Shown: positions 36,353-45,637, numbered from the stretch's first letter. The stretch is 64,000 nucleotides of DNA from Hallerella sp963597395 (GCA_963597395.1 CAVBPX010000001.1:45631-109630), one strand, 5' to 3'. Notes: generated from the letters alone by a model not told the origin. Translations and numbers: made by a program.

Positions 36353-37238
36353 AAACGTTTTTCTTTTGAGCGTCCTTTTCGGAATTTTTTTCCTTTCCGC
36401 TTGCGACGACATCCGGGAAGAAAAATACCCGAACGGAAAATTGCGCCTTAGGACGTCCTATGTCGAAGGCGTCAAGGAAGGCATGGAAACGGAATACTTC
36501 GAATCGGGAGCGGTCAAGCGCACGCGAAATTTTGTCCGCGGAAAGGAACAGGGAGCTTCCGAGGAATTTTACGAATCGGGAAAGCTCCGCGAAACGCGCT
36601 TTTACAAAAACGGAGCACTCGACGGAACGGACACGCGCTATTACGAAAACGGAAAAATCCAGTCGGTCACGAACTATCAAATGGGAACGGTCACCGGGTT
36701 CCCGAAGACGTTCGATTCCGACGGCGATCCCGAAATTCAAGGTTCCTACGAGGATTCCCGCGATGGAAACCGCTACGAATGGGTGCGCATCGGGGACGCC
36801 GTGTGGACCGCGGAAAATATCAAGTATGCGCCCGCCAAGGGTTCCGTGTGCATGCAGTGCAACGTCTGGGGACGCCTCTACGACAAGGAAAGCGCCGAAA
36901 AGGCGTGCCCGCCCGATTTTCGGATTCCAGACCGCTCCGACTGGGAAAAGCTCATTTCCGCGGTCGGGGAAAGTCCCGCGAAGAAGTTAAAGGCGTCGTT
37001 CGGCTGGAACGACGAAGGGAACGGTTCCGACGAATACGGGTTCGGGTTGCGGGCAAGCGGCGCCCACTTCGAAAAGGCGAACGTTGATGTCAAAAGCCGA
37101 AAGTTCCGGGATGCGGGCGAAAAGGCCTACCTCTGGACAAAAGGCGGAACCGTCGCCGTGTTCAAAAAGAACTCCGAAAAAATCTCCTTTGAAAAGTTCA
37201 ACCCGGAATTCGGCGCGAGCCTCCGCTGCGTCCACTAA
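36345..37238 (+). CDS. FISUMP-domain lipoprotein with MORN-variant repeats
   Basis: The start is ATG 36345 (six bases after GGAGG); another in-frame ATG at 36339 overlaps the SD. The lipobox FLSAC puts lipid on a Cys near residue 19. Residues about 25-130 are 22-25-residue repeats of the MORN-variant type (YPNGKLRLRTSYVEGVKEG, YESGKLRETRFYKNGALDG). The rest (about 150-297) is the Fibrobacter succinogenes major paralogous (FISUMP) domain: DAVWTAENIKYAP, CPPDFRIPDRSDWEKL, AYLWTKGG and ASLRCVH. These are surface proteins of unknown function, expanded in Fibrobacter. It overlaps the CDF gene by eight bases. Confidence 0.87.
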   Translation: MSKNVFLLSVLFGIFFLSACDDIREEKYPNGKLRLRTSYVEGVKEGMETEYFESGAVKRTRNFVRGKEQGASEEFYESGKLRETRFYKNGALDGTDTRYYENGKIQSVTNYQMGTVTGFPKTFDSDGDPEIQGSYEDSRDGNRYEWVRIGDAVWTAENIKYAPAKGSVCMQCNVWGRLYDKESAEKACPPDFRIPDRSDWEKLISAVGESPAKKLKASFGWNDEGNGSDEYGFGLRASGAHFEKANVDVKSRKFRDAGEKAYLWTKGGTVAVFKKNSEKISFEKFNPEFGASLRCVH

Positions 37239-37276
37239 AATTCAAAAGTCCACCTCCAATTTGTATATTTTGAAAT

Positions 37277-38122
37277 ATGGCTATTACCCGTTACATTTTG
37301 CAAATCCACTGCCCCGACCAGAAAGGTCTCATTGCGGGCACGGCACAGGTTCTCGCCAAGGCGGGAGCGAACATCATCGACTTGACGCAGCACACGGCCA
37401 AGGACATCGAAACCTTCTTTCTCCGCGCGGTCTTCGAGTGCGAACCGGAAGCGGCAACGGAAATCCGCGAACATTTAAAAACCATCGAAGGGCATCTTTC
37501 GCTCACGTGGAACCTCTACGACACCACCAAGGTGCAGCGCCTCGCCCTCTTCGTTTCCAAGACGGACCACTGCCTTTACGACCTGCTTCTCAAGCACCGC
37601 GACGGGGATCTTCCCTGCGAATTCAGCTGCATCGTGAGCAATCACACGGAACTCGGCCCGGTCGGCGGAACTTTCGGCGTACCGTTCTACTATGTTCCGA
37701 GCACGGGCGACAAGACCGTTTCGGAAAACCGCTTTCGCGAAATCATCCAGGAGACGAAAACCGACGGCATTGTCCTCGCCCGCTACATGCAGATTCTCTC
37801 CGCGGCGTTTACCGAGGAATTCAAATACCGGGTCGTGAACATCCACCACGGATTCCTTCCGGCGTTCAAGGGGGCAAAGCCCTATCATCAGGCCTGGCAC
37901 AAGGGCGTAAAGATCATCGGGGCCACGGCCCACTTCGCGACCGAAGACCTCGACCAGGGACCCATCATTTGCCAGGACGTGCAGCGCGTCCCCGAAACGG
38001 CATCCATCGACGAACTCGTCGAACTCGGAAAGGACATCGAAAAGCGCACGCTTTCCTCGGCCGTCAAGCTTTGGCTCGAACACCGCGTCTTCGTTTACGA
38101 AGGCCGCACCTTTATTCTGTAA
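37277..38122 (+). CDS. purU: formyltetrahydrofolate deformylase
   Basis: The enzyme hydrolyses 10-formyl-THF to formate and THF, balancing one-carbon pools for purine synthesis. The 281-residue protein has an N-terminal ACT domain (LQIHCPDQKGLIAGTAQVLA) and a C-terminal formyltransferase domain with NIHHGFLPAFKGAKPYHQAW and the AHFATEDLDQGPII signature. A TATATTTTG run ends four bases before the ATG. Confidence 0.93.
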   Translation: MAITRYILQIHCPDQKGLIAGTAQVLAKAGANIIDLTQHTAKDIETFFLRAVFECEPEAATEIREHLKTIEGHLSLTWNLYDTTKVQRLALFVSKTDHCLYDLLLKHRDGDLPCEFSCIVSNHTELGPVGGTFGVPFYYVPSTGDKTVSENRFREIIQETKTDGIVLARYMQILSAAFTEEFKYRVVNIHHGFLPAFKGAKPYHQAWHKGVKIIGATAHFATEDLDQGPIICQDVQRVPETASIDELVELGKDIEKRTLSSAVKLWLEHRVFVYEGRTFIL

Positions 38123-38132
38123 GGAACATCCC

Positions 38133-38618
38133 ATGACAGACGAAACCGAATCCAAAATTCAGGACGCCGAAATCGTTTCGGTCGAACCCGCCGAAAACCT
38201 TCCGGAAAAGGTCGAACCCGAAGCCCCCAGGTCCGAAGCCGAAAAGCCCGAAGAGAAAAAAACGGAAGAAAAGCCGCAAGTCGTCATTCAGCACGAACGC
38301 GGAGTCTCGTACTATGTGGGCTTTGCGCTTCTCACCGTCCTCGCCATCTGCTTTTTCTTTATCCCGGGAATTGCGTTAGTCTATCTCGTAAGCTGCATCG
38401 CGGCCCTTTCCGCACCCGTCGCCTGGATTTTTGCCGCCATCATTTCGGCAATCGTCTGGCTCATTTTCAAACTGAAAATCAAGGGATTCAAAAAGTCCTT
38501 TTTGTGGTATATCGGGCTGTGCGTTCTCGTCACGCTCATCCTCGTCATCGCGGCCGTTTTCACGGACTGCCAGGTTTTCTCGGGAATCTTTTCCCTGCTC
38601 ATCGGAGGATCCAACTGA
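38133..38618 (+). CDS. small membrane protein with acidic/Pro-rich N-terminus
   Basis: The 161-residue product has an N-terminal Glu/Pro/Lys-rich tail (1-55) and about three transmembrane helices (residues about 62-160). It is probably a cytoplasmic-tailed inner-membrane protein. Its stop overlaps the pyrE ATG (TGATG), so they are co-transcribed and coupled. No family recognised. Confidence 0.75.
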   Translation: MTDETESKIQDAEIVSVEPAENLPEKVEPEAPRSEAEKPEEKKTEEKPQVVIQHERGVSYYVGFALLTVLAICFFFIPGIALVYLVSCIAALSAPVAWIFAAIISAIVWLIFKLKIKGFKKSFLWYIGLCVLVTLILVIAAVFTDCQVFSGIFSLLIGGSN

Positions 38619-39286
38619 TGATTTCCAAGGACGCATTTGTACACTTTCTCGTTGAAACGGGAGCGCTCAAGTTCGGAGCGTTCGTCACCAAAAGCGGACG
38701 GAACACGCCGTATTTCATCAACACGGGAGAATTCCGCACCGGAAAGGCCATTTCAAAGCTTTCCGAATTTTACGCCGAAGCGTTCGCCCATCACTTCAAG
38801 GGAAAGGCTTCCAACCTTTTTGGCCCCGCCTACAAGGGCATTCCCCTGTGCACGGCAACGGCCATCGCCCTCTACGAAAGGCACGGTCTTGACCTGAGCT
38901 TCACCTACAACCGAAAAGAGGCGAAGGACCACGGCGAAGGCGGAAACCTCGTCGGCGACACCTACAAGACGGAAAAGAACGTCGTCATCATCGAGGACGT
39001 CATCACGGCCGGAACCTCCGTGAACGAAACGATGCAGACGATGAAGAGCTTCCCGAACGCGCACATCAAGGGCCTTCTCATCTCCGTTGACCGCAAGGAG
39101 CGCCTCGAAAACGGAAAGTCCGCCCTCGCGACCGTCGAAGAGACCTACGGCATCGAAGCCCATTCGATTATCGACATCGACGACATCATCGCCTTTTTGG
39201 AAAGCGCCGAAAACCGCGCAAAGATCGGCGCCCCGGAAGACATTCTCGAAAAGGTTCGCGCCTACCGCAAGGAATGGGGTGTGTAA
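38618..39286 (+). CDS. pyrE: orotate phosphoribosyltransferase
   Basis: It makes OMP from orotate and PRPP in pyrimidine synthesis. The PRPP-binding motif VVIIEDVITAGTSV lies near residues 124-137, and YNRKEAKDHGEGG and FGPAYKGIPL are typical. I chose the ATG at 38618, which coincides with the TGATG overlap; the longer frame upstream has no signal. The length (222) is normal. Confidence 0.95.
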   Translation: MISKDAFVHFLVETGALKFGAFVTKSGRNTPYFINTGEFRTGKAISKLSEFYAEAFAHHFKGKASNLFGPAYKGIPLCTATAIALYERHGLDLSFTYNRKEAKDHGEGGNLVGDTYKTEKNVVIIEDVITAGTSVNETMQTMKSFPNAHIKGLLISVDRKERLENGKSALATVEETYGIEAHSIIDIDDIIAFLESAENRAKIGAPEDILEKVRAYRKEWGV

Positions 39287-39970
39287 ATGCGAAAGGCTCT
39301 TCTCCTCTTCGCGATTCTGATCGTGGCCTGTTCGGGCAAGAAGTGGAGTGCGAGCCATCCCTATTTTAGAGCCTCGCCAAGCGAGGCCGAGGAAATTGCC
39401 GTCGTCGGGCTCGAACGCTCGATTGTCGTCACGCGCGACAAGTGGTTTGCCAAGAACCTCGAAATTCCGCGCGATTCCGTGCACGCCTTTTTGCGCGAGC
39501 TCGCCAAAAGCGCCTTTACCCGGGAGCTTTCCACGACACGCTACCCGAAGCTCGTTTTCTTCCCGGATTCCGTCTATGAATCCTTTCCCGAAGACACGGA
39601 ACGCCTAGACGACCGCATCTTTGTCAAGGGCCGCTTTCCCGCCCAGGGCAAAACCGTTTCCCTTGACGGAAAGACGCCGCGGCACCTCATCCTCGTTCAC
39701 GAGTTTACGCTCGGGCTCGACCTGTCCAAGGACGATTTTTACGACTATGCGCTCATCAACCGCGAATCGGCCGAAAAGCGCACGTCCGAATTTTTGACGG
39801 TAATCCTTTCCTACACGCTGTGGGACAACGAAAAGCAGCGCGCGCTCTACTCCGCCGTCTCGGAGGTTCCGCTCAAACTTTCGGAAAAAATTTCGCCGTC
39901 GGACATTTCACGCATTTCGTCCGCGGCGGCCGACAGTCTCGTTTTCGGAATTGACGGAGGCGTCAGATGA
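39287..39970 (+). CDS. lipoprotein of unknown function
   Basis: The 227-residue product begins right after the pyrE stop. A lipobox LIVAC puts lipid on Cys 15. The mature part is mixed alpha/beta and acidic. It overlaps the next gene by four bases (ATGA), so the pair may form an envelope module. No family recognised. Confidence 0.78.
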   Translation: MRKALLLFAILIVACSGKKWSASHPYFRASPSEAEEIAVVGLERSIVVTRDKWFAKNLEIPRDSVHAFLRELAKSAFTRELSTTRYPKLVFFPDSVYESFPEDTERLDDRIFVKGRFPAQGKTVSLDGKTPRHLILVHEFTLGLDLSKDDFYDYALINRESAEKRTSEFLTVILSYTLWDNEKQRALYSAVSEVPLKLSEKISPSDISRISSAAADSLVFGIDGGVR

Positions 39971-41229
39971 AAAGCCTTTGGAAGTGCATCGGAATTTTGA
40001 CGTTCGCAGCGACCGGGGCCTTTTCCGCGGACACGTTCTTCAAAACGCCTTTTACCCTGTGGCAGGATCCGGAAATTCTCGTCTGGACTCCGGATTCCGC
40101 AGCGCCTCTCGACCCGAAGGAGTTCGCCCTTTCGCTCAAACGGAACAACAGCGGCATCGGAAACCCGACGGTCCGCATCGCCGGGGAATTTGAGCGCGAT
40201 ACAAGCGCAAGCCTTTACGGGAACTGGCTGCGGAACAATCTGGAGCCGGGAATTCCCGCCGAAGACCTCAAGGCCCGCGACACGAAGGTCCGTGAGCGCA
40301 TCGCCTCCATCGAGGACCGCTTTCTTTTATACGTCACGCGCCGCGGAAACACGCTCGCCGTCGCGCTTTTTGACGAAACGGGCGGGGCTCCAAAACTCGC
40401 CGGGACGCTTCCCTTCCGGGAAGACAAAATTCAAATGGGCGACGAAATATCGGAAATGGCCTTTAGCGGAAGCCCCAAAAGAAGGCTCACCGCCGACGAG
40501 CGAAAGCGCAAGGCAACGGAACCGGACGAATACTATTCGGAAATTCCAAGGTTCCACGGCTGGATAGGCGTCGCGGGCGGGTACACCCGCGCCAAGGTTC
40601 CGCTTACGCCCGACAGCTGGTATAACAGCCACCTCAAAAGCCGCATCCGCAACTACCGCAACACAAAGGATTCCCTTTCCGCCTGGAACTTTCTCGACGA
40701 CTCTTCCCCGCTTTTAAACGTCTATGCGGGAGGCCTCTGGTACGACTTTATCGGCGCGGAACTCCTTTTCCGCTTTTCCGCACACGACGCAAAAACCGAC
40801 AGCCGCGACACCGTTTACAGGGAACTGGACCACTGGACCTTTTACCGCTACGAAATAGGCATCAGCCTTTTATTTTCGCACCGGTTCCACGTCAAAAAGA
40901 ACATCGACGTCCTGCCGCACGCCTCGCTCGGATTTTTATACAGCTTCTTTTCGGAATCCATCGACACCAAAAGCGGAAGAAAGCCTTCAAACGCCTACAG
41001 GACGCGCGTCGAGTTCAGCGACTTTTACAAGGGAGCGATTATTTCGGCGGGTGTCCGCGGACTTTTCTTTGAGCATTACGGCCTCGACATTCGGGCGGGA
41101 ATCGCCGGCCGCGGAAGGCTTCTCGACCGGGAACCCTCGGTAGATGCCGTTGCGGAACCCACGGAAATCGGAGGTTCCACCATCGACTGCTTTATCCAGC
41201 TCGGGCTTGAATATCACTGGTCGCTCTAG
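39967..41229 (+). CDS. outer-membrane beta-barrel-like protein
   Basis: The 420-residue product has a signal peptide (cut near AFSA, residue 20). The C-terminal half has many aromatic-flanked amphipathic strands (VYAGGLWYDFIGAELLFRFS, YRYEIGISLLFSHRFHV, IDCFIQLGLEYHWSL), consistent with an outer-membrane barrel ending close to Trp/Leu. The N-terminal 180 residues are soluble-looking and may form a periplasmic domain. The partner lipoprotein is upstream. The family is unclear. It converges on the Na/Pi gene with an 18-base gap. Confidence 0.75.
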   Translation: MKSLWKCIGILTFAATGAFSADTFFKTPFTLWQDPEILVWTPDSAAPLDPKEFALSLKRNNSGIGNPTVRIAGEFERDTSASLYGNWLRNNLEPGIPAEDLKARDTKVRERIASIEDRFLLYVTRRGNTLAVALFDETGGAPKLAGTLPFREDKIQMGDEISEMAFSGSPKRRLTADERKRKATEPDEYYSEIPRFHGWIGVAGGYTRAKVPLTPDSWYNSHLKSRIRNYRNTKDSLSAWNFLDDSSPLLNVYAGGLWYDFIGAELLFRFSAHDAKTDSRDTVYRELDHWTFYRYEIGISLLFSHRFHVKKNIDVLPHASLGFLYSFFSESIDTKSGRKPSNAYRTRVEFSDFYKGAIISAGVRGLFFEHYGLDIRAGIAGRGRLLDREPSVDAVAEPTEIGGSTIDCFIQLGLEYHWSL

Positions 41230-41247
41230 CGGAGCGGCACTTCTTTT

Positions 41248-42927
41248 TCAGTCTTCGACAATTTCCGAACCGAGCGCCTGCGTCGCCGTCACAAGATGTT
41301 CCTTGATTTTGCGGTAGGCACCGAGCAAATCGGTAAACGTCGTCGTGAGCAGCGGATCGTCGTTGACTTCCGCCACGTGTCCCCAGTGCCGTGCGCGGTA
41401 TTCGCGGACCTGTTCCGTGATCTCGTGACCTTCTCTCCGCACATCGGCGAGCTTTTGGACGTCGCGGGAATTTTCGAGGACGTCCGTCACGTCGTTTGCG
41501 AGTTTTTCGACGCTCTCGTGGAGCAACACAAGGTCTTCGTGATGCGGCTTGTCGAAGGCGACGTTGTGGTCGCGCAGCCGGAGCAGAAGCTTTAGCACCT
41601 GTGTCACGTAGTCCGAGGCGGTTTCCAGGTCGTCGCTCATGCGGAGCTGCCGCTCGGCGTCGTTTGCAATGCTCTTCGAAACGCTCGTCGAAAGCAGTCC
41701 CGTCAAAAACTCGATGACCTCGGTCTGGGCCGTATCCAGTTTCGCTTCGGCCTCGAAGATACGCTCCACGGTTGCCTTGTCGGCCTTCCCGTCAATCACA
41801 ATCCGCAGGTCGGCGAGCATCTTGCAGACGGTTTGGTTCATCATTCCCATTTCACACGCGGACTGCGTAATCGCGGCGAAAGGAGACTTGAGAAGCGCCG
41901 GTTCGAGCTTCGTCACCACGGCGTGTTTGGGCTTGACCTTGTTCGGGAAGAGCTTGTCGAGAAGGGCCGGAATTTTTCCCGTAAACGGCAGCACGACGAG
42001 CGTGTTCACCACGTTGAACGTCGTATGGTAAAGCGCAATCGCGAGCATTACGTTCTTCGGATCGTCCGGATTCGCAATGCCAAAGATCGTATTCAAAAGC
42101 CAGCGGACGCCGCTCATCGTCGGCGAGAAGAGAATCGTCACCCACAGAACGCCAAAGATGTTGAAGAGCAGATGAAAAATCGCCGCCCGGCGCGCATGGC
42201 GCGACGTGTTCGCGGCTATCATCAGGGCCGAAATCGTGCATCCGATGTTTTGACCGAGCACCAGGGCCGCCGCCGTATTGAACCCGATAAGCCCCTGCGA
42301 CGCAAGCACAATCGTCACGCCGAGCGAAGCGGAACTCGACTGCATAATCGTCGCCATCAAAAATCCGACAAAGATGCACGCGCAGATGCTCGGAAGGCTT
42401 TCGGCGTTAAAGACCGACAGCGCGTTCAAAAAGTCCTGGTTATTCGAAACGGGAGCAAGCGCCCCCTTCATCACGTAAAGCCCCACAAAAACAAAACCCA
42501 CGCCCAAAAGGGCGAGGGCCGAATACTTGATGGTTTCCTTCTTGGAAAAACAATAGACCAAAGCGCAGGCCCCGGCAAGCGGCATCCCATACTGGTCCAT
42601 GTTCAGCACAAGAACCCATCCCGTAATGGTCGTTCCGATGTTTGCCCCCATAATCACGCCGAGCGTCTGCCCGAGCTGCATAATTCCCGCATTCACAAAC
42701 CCGATGACCATCGCCATCGTCACCGCACTCGACTGCACAAGGCACGTCACCACAAGTCCGACCAGCACACCGAGAATCCGATGGTTCGTCACCTTGCTGA
42801 TGAGCTTTTGGAGGGTCGGACCGGCAATTGTCTGAAGTCCCATCGAAAGGAACCGGAGTCCGAGAAAGAAAATTCCCACGCCGCCGACGAGGAGCGTTAC
42901 AATCTGGGCGATTTGCGAAAACAGCAT
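41248..42927 (-). CDS. Na/Pi cotransporter with PhoU-like C-terminal domain
   Basis: The 559-residue protein has two repeats of the NptA/PNaS family with the QSS motifs VQSSAVTMAMVIG (near residue 65) and MQSSSASLGVTIV (near residue 197), and a cytoplasmic helical PhoU-like domain from about 350 onward. It imports phosphate driven by sodium; the PhoU part may regulate it. A TAAATTTG motif lies 65 bases upstream on the minus strand, right at the coaE stop. Confidence 0.9.
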   Translation of the reverse strand: MLFSQIAQIVTLLVGGVGIFFLGLRFLSMGLQTIAGPTLQKLISKVTNHRILGVLVGLVVTCLVQSSAVTMAMVIGFVNAGIMQLGQTLGVIMGANIGTTITGWVLVLNMDQYGMPLAGACALVYCFSKKETIKYSALALLGVGFVFVGLYVMKGALAPVSNNQDFLNALSVFNAESLPSICACIFVGFLMATIMQSSSASLGVTIVLASQGLIGFNTAAALVLGQNIGCTISALMIAANTSRHARRAAIFHLLFNIFGVLWVTILFSPTMSGVRWLLNTIFGIANPDDPKNVMLAIALYHTTFNVVNTLVVLPFTGKIPALLDKLFPNKVKPKHAVVTKLEPALLKSPFAAITQSACEMGMMNQTVCKMLADLRIVIDGKADKATVERIFEAEAKLDTAQTEVIEFLTGLLSTSVSKSIANDAERQLRMSDDLETASDYVTQVLKLLLRLRDHNVAFDKPHHEDLVLLHESVEKLANDVTDVLENSRDVQKLADVRREGHEITEQVREYRARHWGHVAEVNDDPLLTTTFTDLLGAYRKIKEHLVTATQALGSEIVED

Positions 42928-42992
42928 CGTGATACATCCTTGTGGTGAGCGCCAATTGCGCTCGATTTTACATAATCTTGATAGATTCTTTA

Positions 42993-43000
42993 CAAATTTA
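42993..43000 (-). promoter_or_regulatory. TAnnTTTG promoter-like motif for the Na/Pi gene
   Basis: TAAATTTG on the minus strand overlaps the coaE stop codon (42998-43000) and sits 65 bases before the Na/Pi ATG, leaving a leader of about 60 nt. Confidence 0.45.
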
Positions 43001-43591
43001 GAATTTCGCGGTCAAAAGTTCGTCTATCCGCTTTTGCAGGTCCGCCATCGAGCCCGAATTGTCGATGTGTTCATAGCGAGCATTCGGCGGGAGCGGATCC
43101 GAGGCCTGGATTTGCATCCGACGCTCGGCATCCTCCCTCGCAAGTCCCCGTTTTAAAAGGCGCTCAAGGCGCACCGGTTCCGACGCATCGACCACCCAGA
43201 TTTCAAAAAGCTCCCTCGAAAACGCGGGCCACTTGAAAAGGAGCGCGCCTTCGACGGCGGCAAGCCTCGGCGGGTTTTCGGCCCGAGCCGCACTTGAAAG
43301 CTTTTCGCGCACCGCAGCCTCGAGCAGCGGATACACAATCCCTTCCAGGTCCGAAAGGGACCGCGGATCCCGAAAGACGGCGCTTGCCAGGGCCGCCCGG
43401 TTCACCGCCCCGTTCCGCACGCATTCCGCGCCAAACCGACCGGCGATTTTTTCGCGAAGGCTCTCCGACTCCGCATACAGCAAGTGCATTTCGTGATCGA
43501 GGTCGAGCACCAAGGCTCCCCGTTCGGAAAGGAGCACGCCGACCGCACTCTTCCCGGAACCGATTCTGCCGCAAATTCCAATTGTCTTCAT
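42998..43591 (-). CDS. coaE: dephospho-CoA kinase
   Basis: It phosphorylates dephospho-CoA at the 3'-OH, the last step of CoA synthesis. The P-loop GRIGSGKSA is at residues 8-16, with DLDHEMHLL (CoA-binding Asp) near 30 and a LID region around 125-160 including ERLLKRGLAREDAERRM. The length (197) is normal. Its start and the purC start are divergent and only 29 bases apart. Confidence 0.92.
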   Translation of the reverse strand: MKTIGICGRIGSGKSAVGVLLSERGALVLDLDHEMHLLYAESESLREKIAGRFGAECVRNGAVNRAALASAVFRDPRSLSDLEGIVYPLLEAAVREKLSSAARAENPPRLAAVEGALLFKWPAFSRELFEIWVVDASEPVRLERLLKRGLAREDAERRMQIQASDPLPPNARYEHIDNSGSMADLQKRIDELLTAKF

Positions 43592-43620
43592 GTCCGGAAT
43601 TTAACTATTTTTAGGACACT

Positions 43621-44505
43621 ATGAGCTTAAAATTCGAAACCCCGATTACCGATGTTCCGCTGTTCCACCAAGGGAAGGTTCGCGACATGTACGACCTTGG
43701 CGACAGCTTCCTCATGGTCGCCAGCGACCGTCTTTCCGCTTTCGACGTGGTCCTTCCCACTCCGATTGCCGGCAAAGGAAAAATTCTCAACCAGCTTTCG
43801 CTCTTCTGGTTCAAGCATCTGGGAATGCCGAACCACCTGATCACGGCAAACGTCGATGAATATCCCGCCGTTCTCCAAAAGTACAAGGACTATCTGCGCG
43901 GCCGTTCGATGATAGTGAAAAAGGCGAAGCGCCACAGCGTCGAATGCATCGTCCGCGGCTACATCGTCGGCTCCGGCTGGAAGGATTACCAGAAAACGGG
44001 AAAAATTTGCGGGCACGTTCTGCCGCAGGGCCTCGAACTTTGCCAAAAGCTCGAAAAGCCTCTCTACACGCCGAGTACCAAACCGGACGTCGGCCACGAC
44101 GAAAACATTTCCTTTGAACAGACCTTCGACATCGTCGGCGAAAAGGTCGCCACCGAGCTGCGTGACCTCTCCCTCGACGTCTATACCAAGGCCCGCGACT
44201 ATGCGGCGTCCAAGGGAATCATCCTCGCGGACACCAAGTTCGAATTTGGCGAAATTGACGGCAAGACGGTTCTGATTGACGAGGTTCTGACCCCGGATTC
44301 AAGCCGCTACTGGCCTGCCGACAAGTATCAGGTCGGCAAAAACCAGGAAAGCTTCGACAAGCAATACATCCGCGACTGGCTCGAAACGCTCGACTGGGGA
44401 AAAACCTACCCGGGTCCGGAAATTCCCGCCGAAGTCGTAAAGAACACGCTCGCCAAATACGTGGAAATCTTCGTGCGCCTCACGGGGCACCAGCCGGAAC
44501 TTTAA
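43621..44505 (+). CDS. purC: phosphoribosylaminoimidazole-succinocarboxamide synthase
   Basis: It ligates aspartate to CAIR in purine synthesis using ATP. The 294-residue protein has GKVRDMYDLGD (ATP loop), SDRLSAFDVVLP, RSMIVKKAKRHSVECIVRGY and DTKFEFGE, all typical of PurC. TATTTTTA, a near TAnnTTTG match, and AGGA lie upstream of the ATG. Confidence 0.95.
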   Translation: MSLKFETPITDVPLFHQGKVRDMYDLGDSFLMVASDRLSAFDVVLPTPIAGKGKILNQLSLFWFKHLGMPNHLITANVDEYPAVLQKYKDYLRGRSMIVKKAKRHSVECIVRGYIVGSGWKDYQKTGKICGHVLPQGLELCQKLEKPLYTPSTKPDVGHDENISFEQTFDIVGEKVATELRDLSLDVYTKARDYAASKGIILADTKFEFGEIDGKTVLIDEVLTPDSSRYWPADKYQVGKNQESFDKQYIRDWLETLDWGKTYPGPEIPAEVVKNTLAKYVEIFVRLTGHQPEL

Positions 44506-44527
44506 TTTTCACAAGGTTCAAAAAAAC

Positions 44528-44552
44528 GGGTCCGAAAAATCGGGCCCTTTTT
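44528..44552 (+). terminator. intrinsic terminator of purC
   Basis: An 8-bp stem (GGGTCCGA / TCGGGCCC) with an AAAA loop and five T residues lies 22 bases after the purC stop. Confidence 0.85.
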
Positions 44553-44559
44553 CGTTTCC

Positions 44560-44940
44560 CTATAAATTGTCGAGAAGCACCTGCAAACCGGGTTTCTCGC
44601 TTTCCGCGCGCCTAAACACGCCACTCAGCTTTTCAAGATTTTGAAGCGTCTTCCTGTCCGACGAGAGGTTCACGATGGCGTCAATCAAAACCTTCGGGCT
44701 GATATTTTCGACGGGAACCGTATTTTCGATGCCGCATTTCCGCAGCCGCAGGGCGTTATCGATCTGATCCTTTCCCAGGGGAAGAATCAAAAACTTTTTG
44801 TTGTTGTAAACGCATTCCTTGATGGTCGCAAGTCCGCCGTGAATGACGGCGAACTCCAGGTTCTGCGAAGAAAGGATCGCCCGCTGCGGAACCCAGCTTG
44901 CAAACGTAATGTTCGGTCGCTTTTTAAATTCCGTCCGATT
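44560..44940 (-). pseudogene. C-terminal fragment of a GT1-type glycosyltransferase
   Basis: The frame is open for about 127 codons from a stop at 44941-44943 to TAG at 44560-44562 and has no proper start codon (a TTG at 44790 is internal). The translation carries ASWVPQRAILSSQNLEFAVI, then HGGLATIKECVYNNKKFLIL and PLGKDQIDNALRL, the UDP/nucleotide-sugar binding end of GT1 glycosyltransferases (WVPQ..HGG..E...P...DQ.NA). The N-terminal acceptor domain is missing. The gene upstream (44924-45427) overlaps its 5' edge, as if a deletion fused two unrelated genes here. Confidence 0.8.
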
Positions 44941-45427
44941 TTAAATAGGTGCAGGAAAAATAGCCCTTTGTATTTAGAGACGCTTTGGAAAGTAAAGTCG
45001 GTTGGGCGTTCCAGATATCATATATAAGTACGGTTCCTTTGCAGAACGGGCCCGCCGTGTTGTAATAAACGACACCTTCCACGCTCCAAGTGTCGTTTGC
45101 GGAAGTCGTCGAAATGTTAACATTTCCCAGTTCGAAAGGAGTTTCTGTTGCTGCACAAGCGTCGGATTCCCACAGCAGGTTTCCGGCAAGATCAAAAAGG
45201 CGAACGACCAAATCGGGATGATCGATACTTTCGTCCCCTTTTTGAAACATATACGACGAAAAAACAAGCGAGAAGGAACCGTCCGAACCGATTCCGCATT
45301 CCGCCATCCATTCCAAAGTCCCATTCTGGAGCCGATTGTAGGCTTCCACCTTCCCTGATGTGAACGGGACTCCGTTGTCCGACAGGATTCCGGAGACGTT
45401 CCATGTTTCAGGGACGGGGTAGGCCAT
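44924..45427 (-). CDS. truncated repeat-domain protein (transthyretin-like carboxypeptidase-regulatory fold)
   Basis: The 167-residue product starts at ATG 45427, six bases after AAGGAG. It contains two tandem homologous domains: WNVSGILSDNGVPFTSGKVE with a following GSDGSFSLVFSSYMFQKGD and PDLVVRLFDLAGNLLWES, then WSVEGVVYYNTAGPFCKGTV with LNTKGYFSCTYLKSDGI. The second domain stops where the first has 20 or more further residues, so the protein is truncated. The pattern resembles transthyretin-like beta-sandwich modules found in insecticidal-toxin and adhesin proteins. No signal peptide is seen. It is probably a fragment left by a deletion. Confidence 0.65.
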   Translation of the reverse strand: MAYPVPETWNVSGILSDNGVPFTSGKVEAYNRLQNGTLEWMAECGIGSDGSFSLVFSSYMFQKGDESIDHPDLVVRLFDLAGNLLWESDACAATETPFELGNVNISTTSANDTWSVEGVVYYNTAGPFCKGTVLIYDIWNAQPTLLSKASLNTKGYFSCTYLKSDGI

Positions 45428-45592
45428 CGACAACTCCTTCTAGATGGGTTTGTACTACGTTACTAGAAGGCAGTATAATTCTTTTTTACGAAAAAGCAAC
45501 TTTTCTTTAGAAAAATTCAAAAAAAAGCTTTCAATCAACGGGATGTCTTCTTTTTTTTCAAAAAAAGCACAATTCCTTTTTAGAACCCTTGC
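45428..45592. other. AT-rich intergenic segment
   Basis: This AT-rich stretch has no credible gene in either direction; one open frame on the plus strand covering it runs through the putP terminator and coding antisense and has no supported start. It presumably contains the promoter of the truncated repeat protein on the minus strand. Confidence 0.5.
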
Positions 45593-45637
45593 AAAAAAAA
45601 ACGGCCCCAGGCAAAGGCGAGCCTTTGGACCTGAGGC
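45593..45637 (-). terminator. intrinsic terminator of putP
   Basis: On the minus strand CCTCAGG-T-CCAAAGGC, a two-base loop, GCCTTTG-C-CTGGGG form a long hairpin, followed after five bases by eight T residues. It starts 23 bases after the putP stop. Confidence 0.85.

Noticed and set aside
41833..42948. Long plus-strand frame (about 370 codons) opposite the Na/Pi transporter
   Set aside because: It is antisense to a clear transporter gene, is rich in Arg/His/Lys as typical of the complement of GC-rich coding DNA, and has no recognisable domain.
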